Shown here one piece after another: positions 10,573-22,140 of a DNA stretch of 64,000 nt. Both the position numbers and the translations under genes were made by a program. The stretch covers positions 62,001 to 126,000 of the forward strand of contig RDEW01000056.1 of NCBI GenBank assembly GCA_011109175.1, read 5' to 3'. The notes beneath the pieces were generated by a model. That model was given only the letters and a program-made list of their open reading frames with translations. It had not been told where the DNA came from and did no database searches. How positions within the stretch are numbered: position 1 is the first letter of the stretch; each line of letters begins with the position of its first letter. This DNA is from Dicyema japonicum (Eukaryota; Dicyemida; Rhombozoa; Dicyemidae).

Positions 10573-11900
10573 ATGGAAAAGAAGATTGATGTAAAAATAT
10601 CAAAAGTGTTGGAAAAGTTGATCCTATCTGAAATTACTCCTCCCATAACTCAACCGAATTTCCAACACGGATTCCGTTCTGGAAGATCAACCACGACTTT
10701 CTTATCAACCCTTTCGCAGTTCATTGTGGATGGTTTCAACACTACCCCAAAACACATACGGACAACAATGGTCTCGATTGACATCAACAAGGCGTTTGAG
10801 TCTGTACCGAGGAAACATTTGATTGGAAAAATCTTTTATTCAAAAATTTGCCCTAATTTGAAGCTATGGCTGGCCAATTTTTTATCTGGATGACGTGGAA
10901 GGGTCATCATTGGCCACCTCAAATCACGTTAACTACCAAACGGAGTACCCCAAGGTTCGCCTTTGTCCCCCACTCTATTCAATTTTTTTATCAACGACCT
11001 GCCATTGACAAGAACTTCCTACTGCTTTCCTATGCTGACGATATCATCATTGCAACAAGAAGCAGTTCGACATCAGAAGCAGTCTCACTCGCACAGAAGA
11101 AAGTGGATTATATCCACGATTGGTTGATAGCTAACCGTCTCTCGGTATCGGCTCCAAAATCATCATGCACTCTATTCACCTCCGACCGGCGGTCCAAAGA
11201 AGAACCAGAAATCTTCATCGGACATACTCGGATACCTGTCACAAGGAACCCCTCAATCCTGGGAGTGACATACGACAGGCTGCTTCATTTTACCTACCAT
11301 GCCAAACAAGTCTTCACCAAAGGACTAAAGAAATTGAATGTCACACGTGCCCTCATCCAGAAGACCCCAGCGAATATGAATAAAGCAATCGGAACCATAT
11401 ACCGCCAGACAATCGCGCCGGCTGTAGAATATGCCTCTGCTGTGTGGAGATTCGCGCTATCAGAGGCCACAATCCAAAAACTAAACTTACTGCCAAGGAA
11501 AACAATACGTATGCTGGGACCACAATGTGGAACAGAAATACCTCCCCTGCTGACGGAATCTACAACTCGTAGATGTGGTTCCGGATTTCTTCGCATTTGC
11601 GTAAAAGATGGACACCCACTAAGCCTCTCACTGTTCCACGCAAAAAATCGGTTGGCTAAGAAATTTCCTTCCCCAATCGCCTTCCTTAATGTATGGATGT
11701 GCATGTTTAATGCATTTGCGAACCCAATGCTAACATATGAGCTGGTACTTGGGCCTGTTCAATTGCCTAATCGATGGCTCTCTATGCGTTTCACAGAAAA
11801 CAGCTTAAAGTGTTATTTGGCATGCAGTGTCCTGGAATTTATAAAAATGTAAGTGTAGGTCTCTAAGCCTGAACATCACTGACGCCCGATGGAGACTGTT
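10573..11900 (+). mobile_element. LINE-A reverse transcriptase, one frameshift
   Basis: 10573-10893 gives RT fingers/palm: HGFRSGRSTT, then SIDINKAFESV (first catalytic Asp), then NLKLWLANFLSG. At about 10885 the frame shifts and 10866-11852 carries on with a weak GVPQG equivalent, the active site SYADDIIIA (11031-11057), NRLSVSAPKSS, LFTSDRRS, SILGVTYD and a thumb ending in an EYASAVWRF motif. This is the best preserved LINE-A RT here. It is broken by at least one indel and ends in unrelated sequence near 11.85 kb. Confidence 0.88.
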
Positions 11901-11939
11901 TGGAAAAATCCGGTTTTGACACCGAAGCACTTAGGCCAT

Positions 11940-12395
11940 CAAGCCTTGTAACTATTATCCTATATCTTCAACCTATCCATCACAATCCCTGAAATTCGGA
12001 AGAAGTCTCTAATCGAACCAACAACAAACCAATAAATGAACTATCATCCTATCGCCCAATATCTATTCTGAGATCATTGAAAGGCTTGTTATGGAAAAAG
12101 TCAGGATTCAATCTCAATACCTTCAACCCTGCACGGATTCTGGAGTAACCATTCGACCACAACACACCTAACACCCCTCTCACAATTCATTGCAGTAGAA
12201 TTTAACTCCGTCAAACCCAATCAAAATACAGTACTTATGGACATTACAAAAGCATTCGACTCAGTCCAAGGAAACTTTTTAAAAAGAAGATATTTGAAAC
12301 GAATATCCATCCGAACAAGCTTTGGTTTGGAAACTACCTACATGGAAAACAAGCACAAGTACTCTAAAATGTTTTATTTTCGAATGACAGTTATT
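11940..12395 (+). mobile_element. LINE-A RT fragment
   Basis: Short RT pieces in several frames: a finger segment (NPxYHPIxI-like, about 12030-12060), SQFIAVEFNSVK and MDITKAFDSVQGNFLK (12237-12280). Ends where a SINE-like block starts at about 12400. Confidence 0.65.
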
Positions 12396-12399
12396 TTAT

Positions 12400-12620
12400 A
12401 TTTATTAACCCCAAGTTTACGATATTTTGTAATCCCAGCACAAACACTCACAACTAATTAATCCAAAGGAGAATGTCTGCTTGTGCTAACTCCATCCTCC
12501 AATAGTCCATCACATGCTTCAGAAGAGGCTTGGGGAATTAGATTTTCCCTCTTCCATTTTAGACGCTATTTCATGCAAATGCATTGTGAGTAAATTTCAC
12601 TGTCACGCTATGTTGTAGTA
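12400..12620 (-). mobile_element. SINE family F, partial copy
   Basis: Matches 27640-27840 over most of its length (shared blocks CCCAGCACAAACA, GCTTGTGC, TTCCATTTT). Both copies end on the minus strand in GGGGTTAATAA. The tRNA-like head present at 28.0 kb is not visible here. Confidence 0.6.
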
Positions 12621-13126
12621 CACAATAGAAGACAAAAATTTCAATTGTCCACATTGATAGTGACTAAAAAGCAAAGGAAAGTGTTTAAGGTGAGATTCTT
12701 CACTTACAGACATCTTGTCTAACAATTTAGTGAATGTGGGATTGGGGTACGATAAAGACATTCATTACTAGAGTAGTGTTAACCAACAAACCTATTTAAT
12801 TTCTCGACCACCTCTAACTCAAAGATCATTCCTTTCTTGTCAGTGTTTTGATACCAAAAAGATCATTTTTTATTTTGGACCGTTTCCTTGTACATGGGAG
12901 CATTCGTATGTTTTGAGATGACCATGAAAATCTAAATTGATAAACATTATTAACATAAAGACTGCACATGCTGTAAGAACATATGGTATATACTTATACT
13001 AATACTTGTTCTATCTTTAATGCCAAAACGATAAATTTAAGGAAAGATCAAAGATTTGTTAACTATGAAGTAGCCAATTACTACATTCTGGGATTTTAGT
13101 CAATTTATAAGCGGAGGATGGCTTAA
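12621..13126. other. Gene-poor spacer upstream of the secreted repeat protein
   Basis: AT-rich sequence with no coding or repeat signal seen. It should contain the promoter of the gene starting at 13127. Confidence 0.4.
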
Positions 13127-16100
13127 ATGATAATGCTAGGAATTCTATTGTTATTTGCAAGTAATTTTAATCATAATCAAAGTTTGTGATAATTATTCTA
13201 AATATGGAAGACCAGTAAAAACTAAGAAAGAAATATCGACAGCATTTTGTCCGTTGAATACCCATATTTCTAACTGTCGCCCTAAAAATAAATATTATTC
13301 CGACGGATCATATGTTCAGGGTAACTTATGCCAAGTAAGAAGCAATGGAAGAGGAATAACCAATGTAAAGTATTTAATAATAGATAGGCCATCGCCACGT
13401 GTTTACCTATATCTGATTACGTGGTAACGGTATGTAGAAAAATTGCCAACACTGGTATACTCACGTGTCCTAGTGGGACAACTCTGACAGATTGTAGGAT
13501 TCACAACTGGTTGATTCTCTTATTTTAAACTAAGGATGAGTCCATACGATAAATATACGGTTTCAATAAAAGACAATAAATGTGAATTGATATCAAATAA
13601 AAAACAATATGCTGTCACATTTGAGGTCACTTGTCGCAGTATGCCTGTTATCTCAACTTAAAGAATATGCTATTCATAGGAGATTATTGAAAACAAGAAA
13701 ATCAATAGCGCGGATTACCTGTCCACCGAACTATGTTATGAAGGTTTGTAAACTTCTGCAACTTGCAAATCGAGTATCATCATACGTTTCTGGAAACTCG
13801 TGCATTGGAATATATAAACGTCATCGTAAAATATTTTCAGTAAAATTATAAATTGAATCTGTTCTATGCTGAATGTACACTCGACACTCAGGTCGTGGGG
13901 AGACTGGTCAATCAGGCGGAATTAGCGACCAAGAAATACGACTCCTTCGTTTTAGGATGCTCAATACATGTGAGGTTTACTTGGAAATTATCTTTAGGAA
14001 TTATAAAATAAATTATGATGCGATTCTCAAATTATTAGACAAAAATTGTTATTCCAAAGTATCAATTAGGGGAGTAACTGTCCACGGGATTGCAATACGT
14101 ATTTTTGGTTGTAATTCAGTCCCGAAAACTGTTCCGATGATATCTAAAACTCCAAAGAAATGTTCCGCAGGGTATGTTATAAAATATTGCTATTCCGAGA
14201 ACTCGAATGGCTATTATAGTAAAGGATATTGTAAAAGCGACAAAAATAATTATGTTTTTTTATTTCTCAATTTCTAGATTTATATGAGTTGTGAAAATGT
14301 TCGAAATTATTATTTGTCATACAAATGCTTTAAACCAAAACAGAGAACAGCAGTTTACGTTTACGGACAGTGCCCAAATGGTTATACATTGGTGAGCTGC
14401 CTAGCCACAACGTAATTCTTTTACGTTAATTTATAGTCCAGGAAGTGTTAATTTTATATATGTTAACAATCGATGTTATATGTTATCCAGGATACAAATT
14501 GTAGTAATTTGCAAAACAGTAATTATGTATAATATTCAAGCTTACTTATCCAGCAAGTAGTTCAAATACAGCAACATCTACAATTACAACTAATAAAATA
14601 ACAAAAAAACCTGAAACAATTACAACAAACAATCCGACTAAAACAAAAACAACAACTAGATGGAGACCAACAACAACTACCACAATCTATCCAACTACAA
14701 CAACACATAATTCGAGAACAACTACAACACCTAAATTCCGTCCAATAACGACAACAAATACTCCAAGACCTACAACAACAATTACATTTCGTACGACTAC
14801 GACCACAACAACTCCAAGACCAACAACAACCACATTCCGTTCGACTACGACCACAAATACACCAAGACCTACAACAACAACAAATTCCGTCCAACTACGA
14901 CCACAAAGACTCCAAGACAAACAACAACCAAATTCCGTCAACTACGACCACAACTACACAAAGACCGACAGCAACAACCACATTCCGTCCAACTACGACT
15001 ACAACGATTCCAAGACAAACAACAACCACATTCCGTACGACTACGACAACAACTACACCAAGACATACTACAACAACCACATTCCGTCAACTACGACCAC
15101 AACGACTCCAAGACAAACAACAACCAAGTTCTATACGATTACGACCACAACTACACCAAGACCGACAGCAACAACCACATTCCGTCCAACTACGACTACA
15201 ACAACTCCAAGACAAACAACAACCACATTCCGTCCAACTACGACCACAACGACTCCAAGACAAACAACAACCAAGTTCCGTACGATTACGACCATAACTA
15301 CACCAAGACACAACAACCACATTCCGTCCAACTACGACTACAACGACTCCAAGACCAACAACAACCACATTCCGTACGACTACGACCACAACTACTCCAA
15401 GACATACAACAACAACCACATTCCGTCCAACTACGACCACAACGACTCCAAGACAAACAACAACCAGATTCCGTCCAACTACGACCACAACGACTCCAAG
15501 ACAAACAACAACCAAGTTCCGTACGATTACGACCACAACTACACCAAGACCTACAACTACAACCACATTCAGTCCAACTACAACCACAACTACGCCAAGA
15601 CCAACAACAACCACATTCCGTACGACAACGACACAACAACTCAAGACAAACAACAACCACGTTCAGTCCAACTACGACCACAACTACTCCAAGACCTGCA
15701 ACAACAACCGCATTCCGTACGACTACCACCACAACGACTCCAAGACAAACAACAACCAGATTCAGTCCAACTACCACAACGACTCCAAGACAACAACCAA
15801 GTTCCGTACGATTACGACCACAACTACACCAAGACCTACAACTAACCACATTCAGTCCAACTACAACCACAACTACTCCAAGACAACAACAACCACATTC
15901 AGTCCAACTACTCCAAGACCTGCGACAACGACCGCATTCCGTACGACTACGACCACAACAACTCCAAGACTACAACAACAACATTCCGTACAACTACGAT
16001 GACAACTACTCCAAGACCAGCTACAACTACATTCCGTCCTATTGTCACTACAACAACACCAAGATCAGCTACAACAACAACCACAACGATACCGAGACCT

Positions 16101-17574
16101 ACATCAACCATCGTAATTCATCCAGCTACCACCACAACTACACCGAAACCAACATTTACTAAATTCCACCCAACTATTACCACAACCACACCGAGAAGTA
16201 CTACAACTACTGCATTCCGTCCAACTTTCACAAAAACAACACCAAAATCCACTTTAACTAACACATTACCTCCAACAATCACTACTATTTCTGGATATTT
16301 TCCAACTACCCAAAGATATTATACAACCACACAAATAATCCAACTATATTATCCAACCACACAAAATATCATCCAACTACCCAAAAATATTATCCAACCA
16401 CACAAAGATATTATCCAAACTACCCAAAGATATTATCAACTACCCAAAGATATTATCCAACCACCCAAAGATATTATCCTACACACAAAATATTCTCCAC
16501 ACAAAATATCATCCAACTACCTATTAGAACCACACACAAAGATATTATCCAACTACCCAAAGATATTATCCAACCACACAAAGATATTATCCAACCACAC
16601 AAAGATATTCTCCAACCACACAAAATTTTATCCAACACCACAAAGATATATCCAACACACAAAGATATTATCCTACCACACAAAAATTTTTCCAACACCC
16701 AAAGATATTCATCCAACTACCAAAGATATTATCCAACCACACAAAGATTTTATCCAACTACCCAAAGATATTATCCAACCACACAAAGATATTATCCAAC
16801 ACACAAAATATTATCCAACACCACACAAAGATATTCATCCAACTACCCTAAGATATTATTCCAACCACACAAAGATATTATCCAACTACCAAAGATATTA
16901 TCCAACACCAAAGATATTATCCAACCACACAAAATTTTCCAACTACCCAAAGATATCATCCAACTACCCAAAAATATTATCCAACACACAAAGATTATCC
17001 AACTACCCAAAGATATTATACAACACACAAAAATATTATCCCTACCCAAAAATATTATCCAACACACAAAGATATCATCCAACTACCCAAAGATATTATC
17101 CAACCACACAAAGATATTATCCAACTACCCAAAGATATTATCCAACCACCAAAGATATTATCCCTACCCAAAGATATTATCCAACACCCACAAAGATATT
17201 ATCCAACTACCCAAAGATATTATCCAACTACCCTAAGATATTATCCAACTACCCAAAGATATTATCCAACCACACAAAGATATTATCCTACCACACAAAA
17301 ATATTTTCCAACCACACAAAGATATCATCCAACTACCCAAAGATATTATCCAACCACACAAAGATTTTATCCAACTACCCAAAGATATTATCCAACTACC
17401 CAAAGATATTATCCAACTACCCAAAGATATTATCCAACTACCCAAAGATATTATCCAACTACCCAAAGATATTATCCAACTACCCAAAGATATTATCCAA
17501 CTACCCAAAGATATTATCCAATTACCCAAAGATATTATCCAACCACACAAAGATATTTTCAAACTAGAACTTAA
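13127..17574 (+). CDS. Secreted cysteine-module / Thr-Pro stalk / YYPTTQR-repeat protein
   Basis: Multi-exon gene; my exon model is 13127-13160, 13183-13364, 13388-13509, 13535-13638, 13664 to about 13850, about 13873-14253, 14278-14411, 14437-14518 and 14541-17574. Introns are 22, 23, 25, 25, (one unresolved), 24, 25 and 22 nt, and phases match at every resolved junction. Residues 1-11 (MIMLGILLLFA) look like a signal peptide. Next come at least five cysteine modules of the type C-P-x3-(Y/T)-x2-x-C, then Tyr/Gly, then Cys (for example TCPPNYVMKVC and QCPNGYTLVSC); their spacing recalls the cysteine-rich repeats at the PCSK9 C-terminus, a weak guess. Then a 16-residue Thr/Pro repeat and a Tyr-rich heptad repeat, ending QRYFQTRT-stop. 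Likely an extracellular or surface protein with a rigid O-glycosylated stalk. The repeat part contains frameshifts. Confidence 0.75.
14690..16270 (+). repeat. 48-bp minisatellite encoding a Thr/Pro stalk
   Basis: About 30 imperfect units of 48 bases, each encoding TTFRPTTTTTTPRxTT in the sense frame. Codons are mostly ACA/ACT/ACG, so no one strand is low complexity at base level only. Many units differ by one base in length, which breaks the frame several times. Dense Thr/Pro favours mucin-type O-glycosylation. Confidence 0.85.
16290..17565 (+). repeat. 21-bp minisatellite encoding YYPTTQR heptads
   Basis: About 60 units of 21 bases (TATTATCCAACTACCCAAAGA and a CCACACAAAGA variant). In the sense frame each reads YYPTTQR. 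The last ten units (17340-17545) are nearly perfect. The middle of the array has many one- to three-base length changes, so the frame slips. Two Tyr, one Pro and two Thr per heptad is an unusual composition. Confidence 0.9.
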
Positions 17575-17786
17575 GAAGACCGTTTACAACTTCTACTTAT
17601 CGGAATTTTAAAACTACTCACCGCTAGATAGCCTCTATTAATTTATAATCGTTAAATTAAATTATTCCTAGAATTTAATGGTGTTATCTCCAATAAAATT
17701 AATATTGGAAGTTATTATTCAAGAATTATTTTCATAGCACTGTATAAAAGGAAAACCCGGTGGCGTGTCAAAGAAAAAAAATCCTA

Positions 17787-17796
17787 GGTTGGTTAT
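17787..17796. repeat. Target-site duplication, left (GGTTGGTTAT)
   Basis: Exact 10-bp match to 20818-20827, flanking LINE-B copy 2. The same length as the duplication of copy 1. Confidence 0.8.
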
Positions 17797-17807
17797 TATT
17801 ATTATTA

Positions 17808-18179
17808 TTATAAAGCACAACGTCTTGCCATTGGAAATGACAAAACCAGTGCAGTACCAAACATTAATTTTTTAGTTAATTTTCTCCACTTTCCACGATC
17901 CTGAGCCAAATCCCTCAAGTAATCCAGGTCATCTCCCGTAGTTAGAGATAATCCTATTCTCTTCAGGTCTTCATTCAGTGTCGTGGCCAGTGATGCTCTC
18001 GGACGTCCTCGGAACTTCACCTCCTCGGTTTGAAAGTATTCCTCCATGGCAACATTAGCTGGAGTTTCGATATTTCCCTGTAGGATGTGTCCAAATAGGC
18101 TCCAACGAAATTCCATGATGTCTAGTGAAATCGGTTTAGAAGACGTAATAGAGTATAGTTCTCGACTTCTTGTTCTCAT
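17808..18179 (-). pseudogene. LINE-B C-terminal domain, frameshifted from the RT
   Basis: Encodes the end of the LINE-B protein: MEFRWSLFGHIL, MEEYFQTEE, FRGRPRASLATTL, LRDLAQDRGKWRKL. The RT frame stops just upstream at 18176, so a small indel near 18180 separates them. This GRPR..W-type tail is common to APE-type elements with an RxW C-terminus. Confidence 0.8.
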
Positions 18180-19852
18180 ACGGTCCCAGCACGAATGAAT
18201 TTCCTTAGTTGTCCCCGATGGAAAGAGTTTCGTTTTTCAATGTCATTTAGGGTTAATGACCAAGAACTTGCATTATATAGGAGTATTGGTTTGACTAACG
18301 AATTGTATTGCCGAGTTCTGATCTCTCGATTCAAGCCCTTCTTTCTTAGAAACCAATTTCTTCTCAAGTTGTATAAGGCCGTATTTGCTTTAATCTTCCG
18401 TGCAATGATGTCTTCTTTATCTCCAAGCAGGGATCCCAGCTTTTTAACCTTTCGCCAATGCTCTTCCAGAATAGATTCCTTCCTCATCAAAGTTGTCAGC
18501 TCTGTCTTGTCTTTGTTGATATTTAGTGACCATTTTTCGAATACTCTTGGTGCCGTCTCGAGTAATCCCAATAGGGCCTCCCCATTTTGCGAGACGAAGT
18601 CCACATCATCTGCATAAGCTAGGATGCTAGTTCCCTCCACAATAAAAGGCTTGAGATCCCGTAGCGCAGACTCAAGATATGCAACAAAGAGGAGAGGAGA
18701 CAATGGATCTCCTTGTGGAGTCCCAGTATTTGTCGAAAATGGCATGGCTTGAGTATTTCCAATTTTAACAGTTAGTTGTGTTTCAGCCAGTAGTGCCCTA
18801 ATCATCGAAACTGACGAGGCGTCGAATAGACCCGTGATAGATTCCAATAGTTTACAACGGTTAACTGAATCAAACGCTTTCGATATGTCAATCCCAAGGA
18901 TCCCAAAAGATGTTCTAAATCTTTGAATGGTTGAACATCTCCATTTTAGGCTCCATAAGACGTCTGCCGTTGATCTCCCCTCGCGGAATCCACTATGGTA
19001 TGGTGAAAGATAGGCTTCCAAATTCTCTCTTACACGTTCGAGAGTGATAATAGCCAGGATCTTCCTGATAACATTCATTAGGATGATCGGTCTCAAGTTT
19101 GTTACTTTTCCTTTCGGCTTATTTGGTTTGGGAACCGGAATCAAATAACCCTCTCCAATGGGTAACAACACACGTTCTTCAAACTTTTTATTCATGATCA
19201 ACGCAATGATTTCGTAGAGGTAGTCACCGCCGTGTTTGAATAGTTCAGGACGTAGTCCATCCGGGCCCGCACTTTTATCAGGTTTCAGCCTTTCACATGC
19301 TAATTTCACCTCATAAGGTGCAATTTTCATTCCCAGTTCACCGGATCCACAAACGAATGCCGAAATCACATTCTGAGTCGTATTTAGCCCCGACCTGAAG
19401 TGATCAGTAACCAACTCGGCAATCTCAGATGGGTTCATTATTCGTCTTCCATTTTGGTCGTATAATATAGGGGTACTCTTCTTATTGTGACATTTAAGTA
19501 GCCTAACAGCTTCGTAGTATCCCCTGTTACCCTTTAGCCCTTCCAGGTGCTCTAATTTGTTTAAGGCATCACATCTAGTAGCAGTCCTCACAGCTTTCTT
19601 TATTGACTTATGTATTCTTGCTTTTTCTTTCCTGAGTTCATCTATTGTAAATTTATTCATAGTTTTCTTTTCCTGTATTTGCAGTCGAATTTGCCTCTGC
19701 AGTTTGATTAGATTAGAGATATCTTGACTTGCACTATTCACATTTATCCAGCTTGGAATCTCCATATACATTTCATCATATGTTTTATGCATCGCCATTG
19801 ATACGTTTTTCCATACGTTTAAACATGATTGGTTCGTGTTAATATTCTCCAA
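18176..19852 (-). CDS. LINE-B reverse transcriptase
   Basis: 558 codons. A lysine-rich coiled linker (residues 40-110) is followed by RT boxes: LRPIILMNVIRKI, SGFREGRSTADVL, GILGIDISKAFDSV (first catalytic Asp), TNTGTPQGDPLSPLLF and AYADDVDFVS (Asp pair, near residue 420), then a thumb ending in NSFHRGQLRKF. The frame is complete for the RT core. It is out of frame with both the endonuclease upstream and the C-terminal domain. Confidence 0.9.
   Translation of the reverse strand: MENINTNQSCLNVWKNVSMAMHKTYDEMYMEIPSWINVNSASQDISNLIKLQRQIRLQIQEKKTMNKFTIDELRKEKARIHKSIKKAVRTATRCDALNKLEHLEGLKGNRGYYEAVRLLKCHNKKSTPILYDQNGRRIMNPSEIAELVTDHFRSGLNTTQNVISAFVCGSGELGMKIAPYEVKLACERLKPDKSAGPDGLRPELFKHGGDYLYEIIALIMNKKFEERVLLPIGEGYLIPVPKPNKPKGKVTNLRPIILMNVIRKILAIITLERVRENLEAYLSPYHSGFREGRSTADVLWSLKWRCSTIQRFRTSFGILGIDISKAFDSVNRCKLLESITGLFDASSVSMIRALLAETQLTVKIGNTQAMPFSTNTGTPQGDPLSPLLFVAYLESALRDLKPFIVEGTSILAYADDVDFVSQNGEALLGLLETAPRVFEKWSLNINKDKTELTTLMRKESILEEHWRKVKKLGSLLGDKEDIIARKIKANTALYNLRRNWFLRKKGLNREIRTRQYNSLVKPILLYNASSWSLTLNDIEKRNSFHRGQLRKFIRAGTV
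18600..18640 (-). other. RT active-site segment (YADD) of LINE-B copy 2
   Basis: Minus-strand codons for ILAYADDVDFVS. The equivalent site in copy 1 is at about 3090-3125. Both keep the Asp-Asp pair needed for metal binding. Confidence 0.85.
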
Positions 19853-19860
19853 TTTGTTGG

Positions 19861-20748
19861 TTATTCGTTTTCTGTATATCTCCTTAATTTGTGGATCTGA
19901 GAAATTAATAGTCTTATTGTAGGCGTATTTTTTGGGTGGGTAGTATATTTGGAGTGTTTGTAATAGCTTACTCGAAATTTCGCAATGACCATCTTATGGT
20001 CAGTGTCAATGGACGAACCTCCGTAAGATCTCGCATTTGTCAATAATCTCTTATCTTTGCATCGACATATTATATAATCGATCTGGTTAAAAATATTTAT
20101 TATTTCTCCGTTATTTTTCTTGGTTGTCCCACACCAAGTCTTCATATGTCTTGCAGCGTGAGCGAATGATGTACGACATAAGAACAAATCGTTTGACCGA
20201 CAGAAGTTTCCTAACAGCGTTCCAGGAAGGTTTCTTTTCCCCCTGCTGAATCTCCCCAAGAACGTTTCGTCGGTATCTGTTCTCCTCCCCACCTTGGCGT
20301 TCATATCACCAGCTATAAATAAAAGTGCGGAGTCGGCCAATTCTAAATATAAATCTGAGTAGAAGTCATCAAATAGAGCCGGATCTTTGTTAATCCAACC
20401 ACTGTGAGGTGCGTATACATTGATAATGGAGACAATGTCAGTGCTTGCTTTGGTATTCATAAACTTCATTTGTAGAACTCCGTTGCGGTCATTAACTGCC
20501 CATACTCTGTAGATATGGGGGAGAAATTCCATTTTGATGGCAAAACCCAGTCCATAGTGCCTGTTGACAGTCGGAAGAAAGATCAATTTGAATTTACCAC
20601 ATGTTTCTTCGTGGTTATCTTGGATTTTGGTTTCCTGTAGGCAACCGATTGCGACATCGTAATTATGTAGGTCTTGACAGAGGGAGGTCCTTTTCCAAGA
20701 AGAGGTTAGGCCTCGGACGTTGAATGAGAGCAGCGAGAATTTCTCCAA
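19861..20748 (-). CDS. LINE-B APE-type endonuclease
   Basis: 295 codons starting MEKFSLLSFNVRGL. Conserved steps of the exonuclease-endonuclease-phosphatase fold are visible in order: NVRGL (residues 9-13), CLQETKI (Glu), INVYAPHSG, LLFIAGDMNAKVG (Asp and Asn), FNQIDYIICR, and DTDHKMVIAKF (Asp-His). All catalytic residues are present, so the domain could fold. It ends early through a frameshift near 19920, before the linker to the RT. Confidence 0.9.
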   Translation of the reverse strand: MEKFSLLSFNVRGLTSSWKRTSLCQDLHNYDVAIGCLQETKIQDNHEETCGKFKLIFLPTVNRHYGLGFAIKMEFLPHIYRVWAVNDRNGVLQMKFMNTKASTDIVSIINVYAPHSGWINKDPALFDDFYSDLYLELADSALLFIAGDMNAKVGRRTDTDETFLGRFSRGKRNLPGTLLGNFCRSNDLFLCRTSFAHAARHMKTWCGTTKKNNGEIINIFNQIDYIICRCKDKRLLTNARSYGGSSIDTDHKMVIAKFRVSYYKHSKYTTHPKNTPTIRLLISQIHKLRRYTENE

Positions 20749-20817
20749 AAGATAAGGTTCGTACTTTTCAGATATGTTAATACTTTCTTAGAACCACGTC
20801 ACCAGCTCAACCAAAAC

Positions 20818-20880
20818 GGTTGGTTATAGAAAAAAATGTTGTTATAGAAAAAAGGTTGGTTATAGAAAAAAATCCTAATG
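20818..20880 (+). repeat. Short tandem repeat at the LINE-B insertion site
   Basis: Three units of a GGTTGGTTATAGAAAAAA-type motif (20818, about 20839, 20854). One unit supplies the 10-bp target duplication. A related AGAAAAAAAATCCTA block lies left of the element at 17772-17786, so the original locus was itself repetitive. Confidence 0.7.
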
Positions 20881-21570
20881 TATAGCTATTATAATATTAA
20901 CTAGAGATGAAAAAATTAAAATACTTGAAAAATAACTATTTATGAATTATCAAAAGGATTCCTAATGAATATCGTACCGTTGTCATCGGGAATAAGCTTC
21001 TCAGTAACAAAATCACTTCAAAGTCAGGACAGCAACAACAAAGTAGTAAACATCCGTGCTGTGTATCAGAGACACTTTTTACCACATCTTAAACATACTA
21101 AATACATGTTGGCCACAAATTCGTCAATACAGTTGGGAAAATATTTTTGATTCGTACTCAAAAACAAAAAAAGAAAGCAGACCTACTAGAAAATTTACTT
21201 CGAGCCATTCTATAGTGCACACTCTATTCAAAGCTCTAACGTTGATTATTAACTAGTACAAGATGTAAATTCTCAATGAAAATGTTATCAGATACAGTTT
21301 GGTCCCACTGATGGTCAAAAATACAAGTGCGTCACGACAAAAAGACTTTGGTTGAGGTATTGGCACGAAATGACGATTATCCTAGGGAACTTGTTTACAA
21401 TTCTGTTCTCTTAACTAAATGAATTTAGTTTTTTTAATAACCACATGTGCTCTGTGGTTGTCTATGAAGATTATGTCATCTACATAGTATTTAATTTTTA
21501 ACTGATTAAAAATATTTTTAAAAAGAAATCCAAAACGATAATATCATATTTCGGCTAACAATAAAATCGT
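20881..21570. other. Unassigned AT-rich stretch
   Basis: Only short open frames without recognisable motifs. I see no gene or repeat here. Confidence 0.4.
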
Positions 21571-21571
21571 T

Positions 21572-22140
21572 CTAAAGTCCAGCGGATATGATCGAGTGGC
21601 TGTTACCTCTGACTACTGCCAGGGATATCCTTTGGAAAAGCCACTCGGTTTCCCGACGCTCCCTCGAGGCTTTGGTCAATAGACACCCAAGTGCTCTAAG
21701 GAAAGAGACCGTCTTGGGGCCAAAGACTCCGCTCGTCTCGACGACCACTGGCTGTACATGAAAACGGTTTAGGAGGCTGCTGTATTTCTTTATTTTTGAG
21801 TTCTCATATAAACGGGCGGCCTCTCCCGCTTTCATTGCCGACCTCAAAAGTTTCGACTGGGAAAAGCTGTCAGTACAGGCAGCATCCCAAATTAAGCATT
21901 TGCCCCGAGAGAAGGGGAAGACAGTAATTCCATCGGGTCGCTTCCCATCATCCCTACTCAAGCCCGTTGGCTCTAGAATGGATGGGTATCCCGCCAACTC
22001 GAGGCGCGCTTCACCACTTCATTTATAGCCTTGTGTCTAGCGAATCGACCTGCGCTTTTTCGACAAGAAAGGGCATGATGTCCATAGCAGTCGACCTTCC
22101 GGCCGCATCGGCACTCATTTTTAATTTATTAACCCAGGAT
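21572..22140 (-). mobile_element. LINE-D 3' part: restriction-like endonuclease domain
   Basis: Minus-strand frames encode the C-terminus of LINE-D: a Gly-Arg-His zinc-type segment (about 22030-22100), then KRPDGITVFPFSRGKCLIWD with the PD..WD core of a PD-(D/E)xK nuclease (21880-21950), AGEAARLYE, VVVETSGVFGP, and WLFQRISLAVVRGNS at the end. The 3' end at 21572 is shared with the copy at 7572. The nuclease core looks intact, although the copy lacks the RT. Confidence 0.8.

Larger units (their letters stand above)
17797..20817 (-). mobile_element. LINE-B copy 2, near full length
   Basis: Second near-complete LINE-B on the minus strand, with an ATA/TAA triplet tail at its 3' end (17797-17812) and the same 5' block as copy 1 (about 20795-20812). 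The protein is clearly diverged from copy 1, so these are two lineages rather than a recent duplicate. Coding parts: 19861-20748, 18176-19852 and 17808-18179. Confidence 0.9.

Noticed and set aside
14562-15870. Long Val/Gly-rich open frames on the minus strand
   Set aside because: They are antisense readings of ACA/ACC-rich Thr codons (GTT/GGT read as Val/Gly) and move with the repeat unit. The same holds for 32359-34490.
16474-17562. Minus-strand frames of SLGSWII repeats
   Set aside because: Antisense of the 21-bp YYPTTQR unit; the plus strand has the exons, signal peptide and stop.
16290-17565. CRISPR array
   Set aside because: Units are contiguous with no spacers and the context is eukaryotic.
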